From Gammaproteobacteria bacterium UBA7310 (lineage in GTDB: Bacteria > Pseudomonadota > Gammaproteobacteria > Pseudomonadales > Ketobacteraceae), in contig DKQK01000069.1 of NCBI GenBank assembly GCA_002471665.1, positions 1 through 49,836 on the forward strand: DNA of 49,836 nucleotides, written 5' to 3'. This document shows positions 49,816-49,836 of this stretch, in pieces. Both the position numbers and the translations under genes were made by a program. The notes beneath the pieces are model-generated. The model saw only the letters and a list, made by a program, of their open reading frames with translations, had not been told where the DNA came from and searched no databases. Each line of letters opens with the position of its first letter. The first letter of the stretch is position 1.

Positions 49816-49836
49816 TGGCGGAGCGGACGGGACTCG
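49816..49836 (-). tRNA. tRNA-Asp, 3' end only (cut by window edge)
   Basis: On the minus strand the last 21 bases read CGAGTCCCGTCCGCTCCGCCA. This is the 3' part of a tRNA: T-loop end, T-stem strand CCCGT, acceptor strand CCGCTCC, discriminator G and an encoded CCA tail. It matches the 3' end of E. coli tRNA-Asp apart from one base, and the acceptor strand would pair with GGAGCGG. The anticodon lies outside the window, so Asp is inferred from this match. Confidence 0.85.

Noticed and set aside
1..49836. CRISPR arrays, insertion sequences, prophage or toxin-antitoxin modules
   Set aside because: I saw no regularly spaced repeats, transposase or integrase motifs, structural phage genes or small paired toxin-like genes. 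The region is compact chromosomal backbone.

Overview
The window reads as one continuous piece of chromosomal backbone from a gammaproteobacterium, most likely close to the Pseudomonadales/Alcanivorax-type lineages. The supporting evidence is an iron-sulfur APS reductase (CysH) next to CysB, a FimL homologue, an AddAB-like helicase-nuclease pair, a CysI-DUF934 pair without CysJ, and a ppiD/tRNA-Asp boundary. From memory (not checked), the order ppiD - yejFEBA - mltD - gloB - methyltransferase - rnhA - dnaQ and the blocks cysB/CXXC/cysH, metH/nfuA and cysI/DUF934 resemble Pseudomonas. No phage, insertion sequence, CRISPR array or integron was seen. Coding density is very high: no gap between genes exceeds 300 bases, and the longest are 3782-4064 and 33642-33914.

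Layout. 1-3.8 kb: sulfur assimilation and control (cysH, a thioredoxin-fold CXXC protein, cysB, a TauE/SafE exporter) and a universal stress protein. 4.0-11.5 kb: an exported protein of unknown function, then a minus-strand operon of an AddB-like nuclease, an AddA-like helicase-nuclease and a 5'-nucleotidase. 11.6-19.3 kb: DAHP synthase, nfuA, metH, an MgtC/SapB protein, a MATE exporter and a DUF2970 protein. 19.3-21.7 kb: cysI and DUF934. 21.7-25.7 kb: trkH, an ArsM-type methyltransferase and a Kef-type antiporter. 25.7-28.3 kb: a porin, a probably flavinylated FMN-binding protein and a PepSY-type membrane protein. 28.3-33.6 kb: acuI, sohB, a membrane protein, nudC and fimL. 33.9-38.5 kb: dnaQ, rnhA, a methyltransferase, gloB and mltD. 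38.5-47.8 kb: an HDOD-GAF protein and a YejABEF-type peptide transporter with two tandem binding proteins. 47.8-49.8 kb: ppiD and the 3' end of a tRNA-Asp gene.

How genes work together. CysH makes sulfite from APS, CysI (with DUF934) reduces sulfite to sulfide, the TauE protein may export excess sulfite, and CysB probably controls all of these. A shared 19-base motif lies 97-112 bases upstream of the cysH, tauE and cysI start codons (37-55, 2375-2393, 19411-19429) and is the best candidate CysB box. MetH consumes reduced sulfur downstream through homocysteine.

The least-described part is the outer membrane porin / periplasmic flavoprotein / PepSY membrane protein set at 25.7-28.3 kb. It looks like an extracytoplasmic electron-transfer module, and a perfect palindrome overlaps the predicted promoter of the porin.
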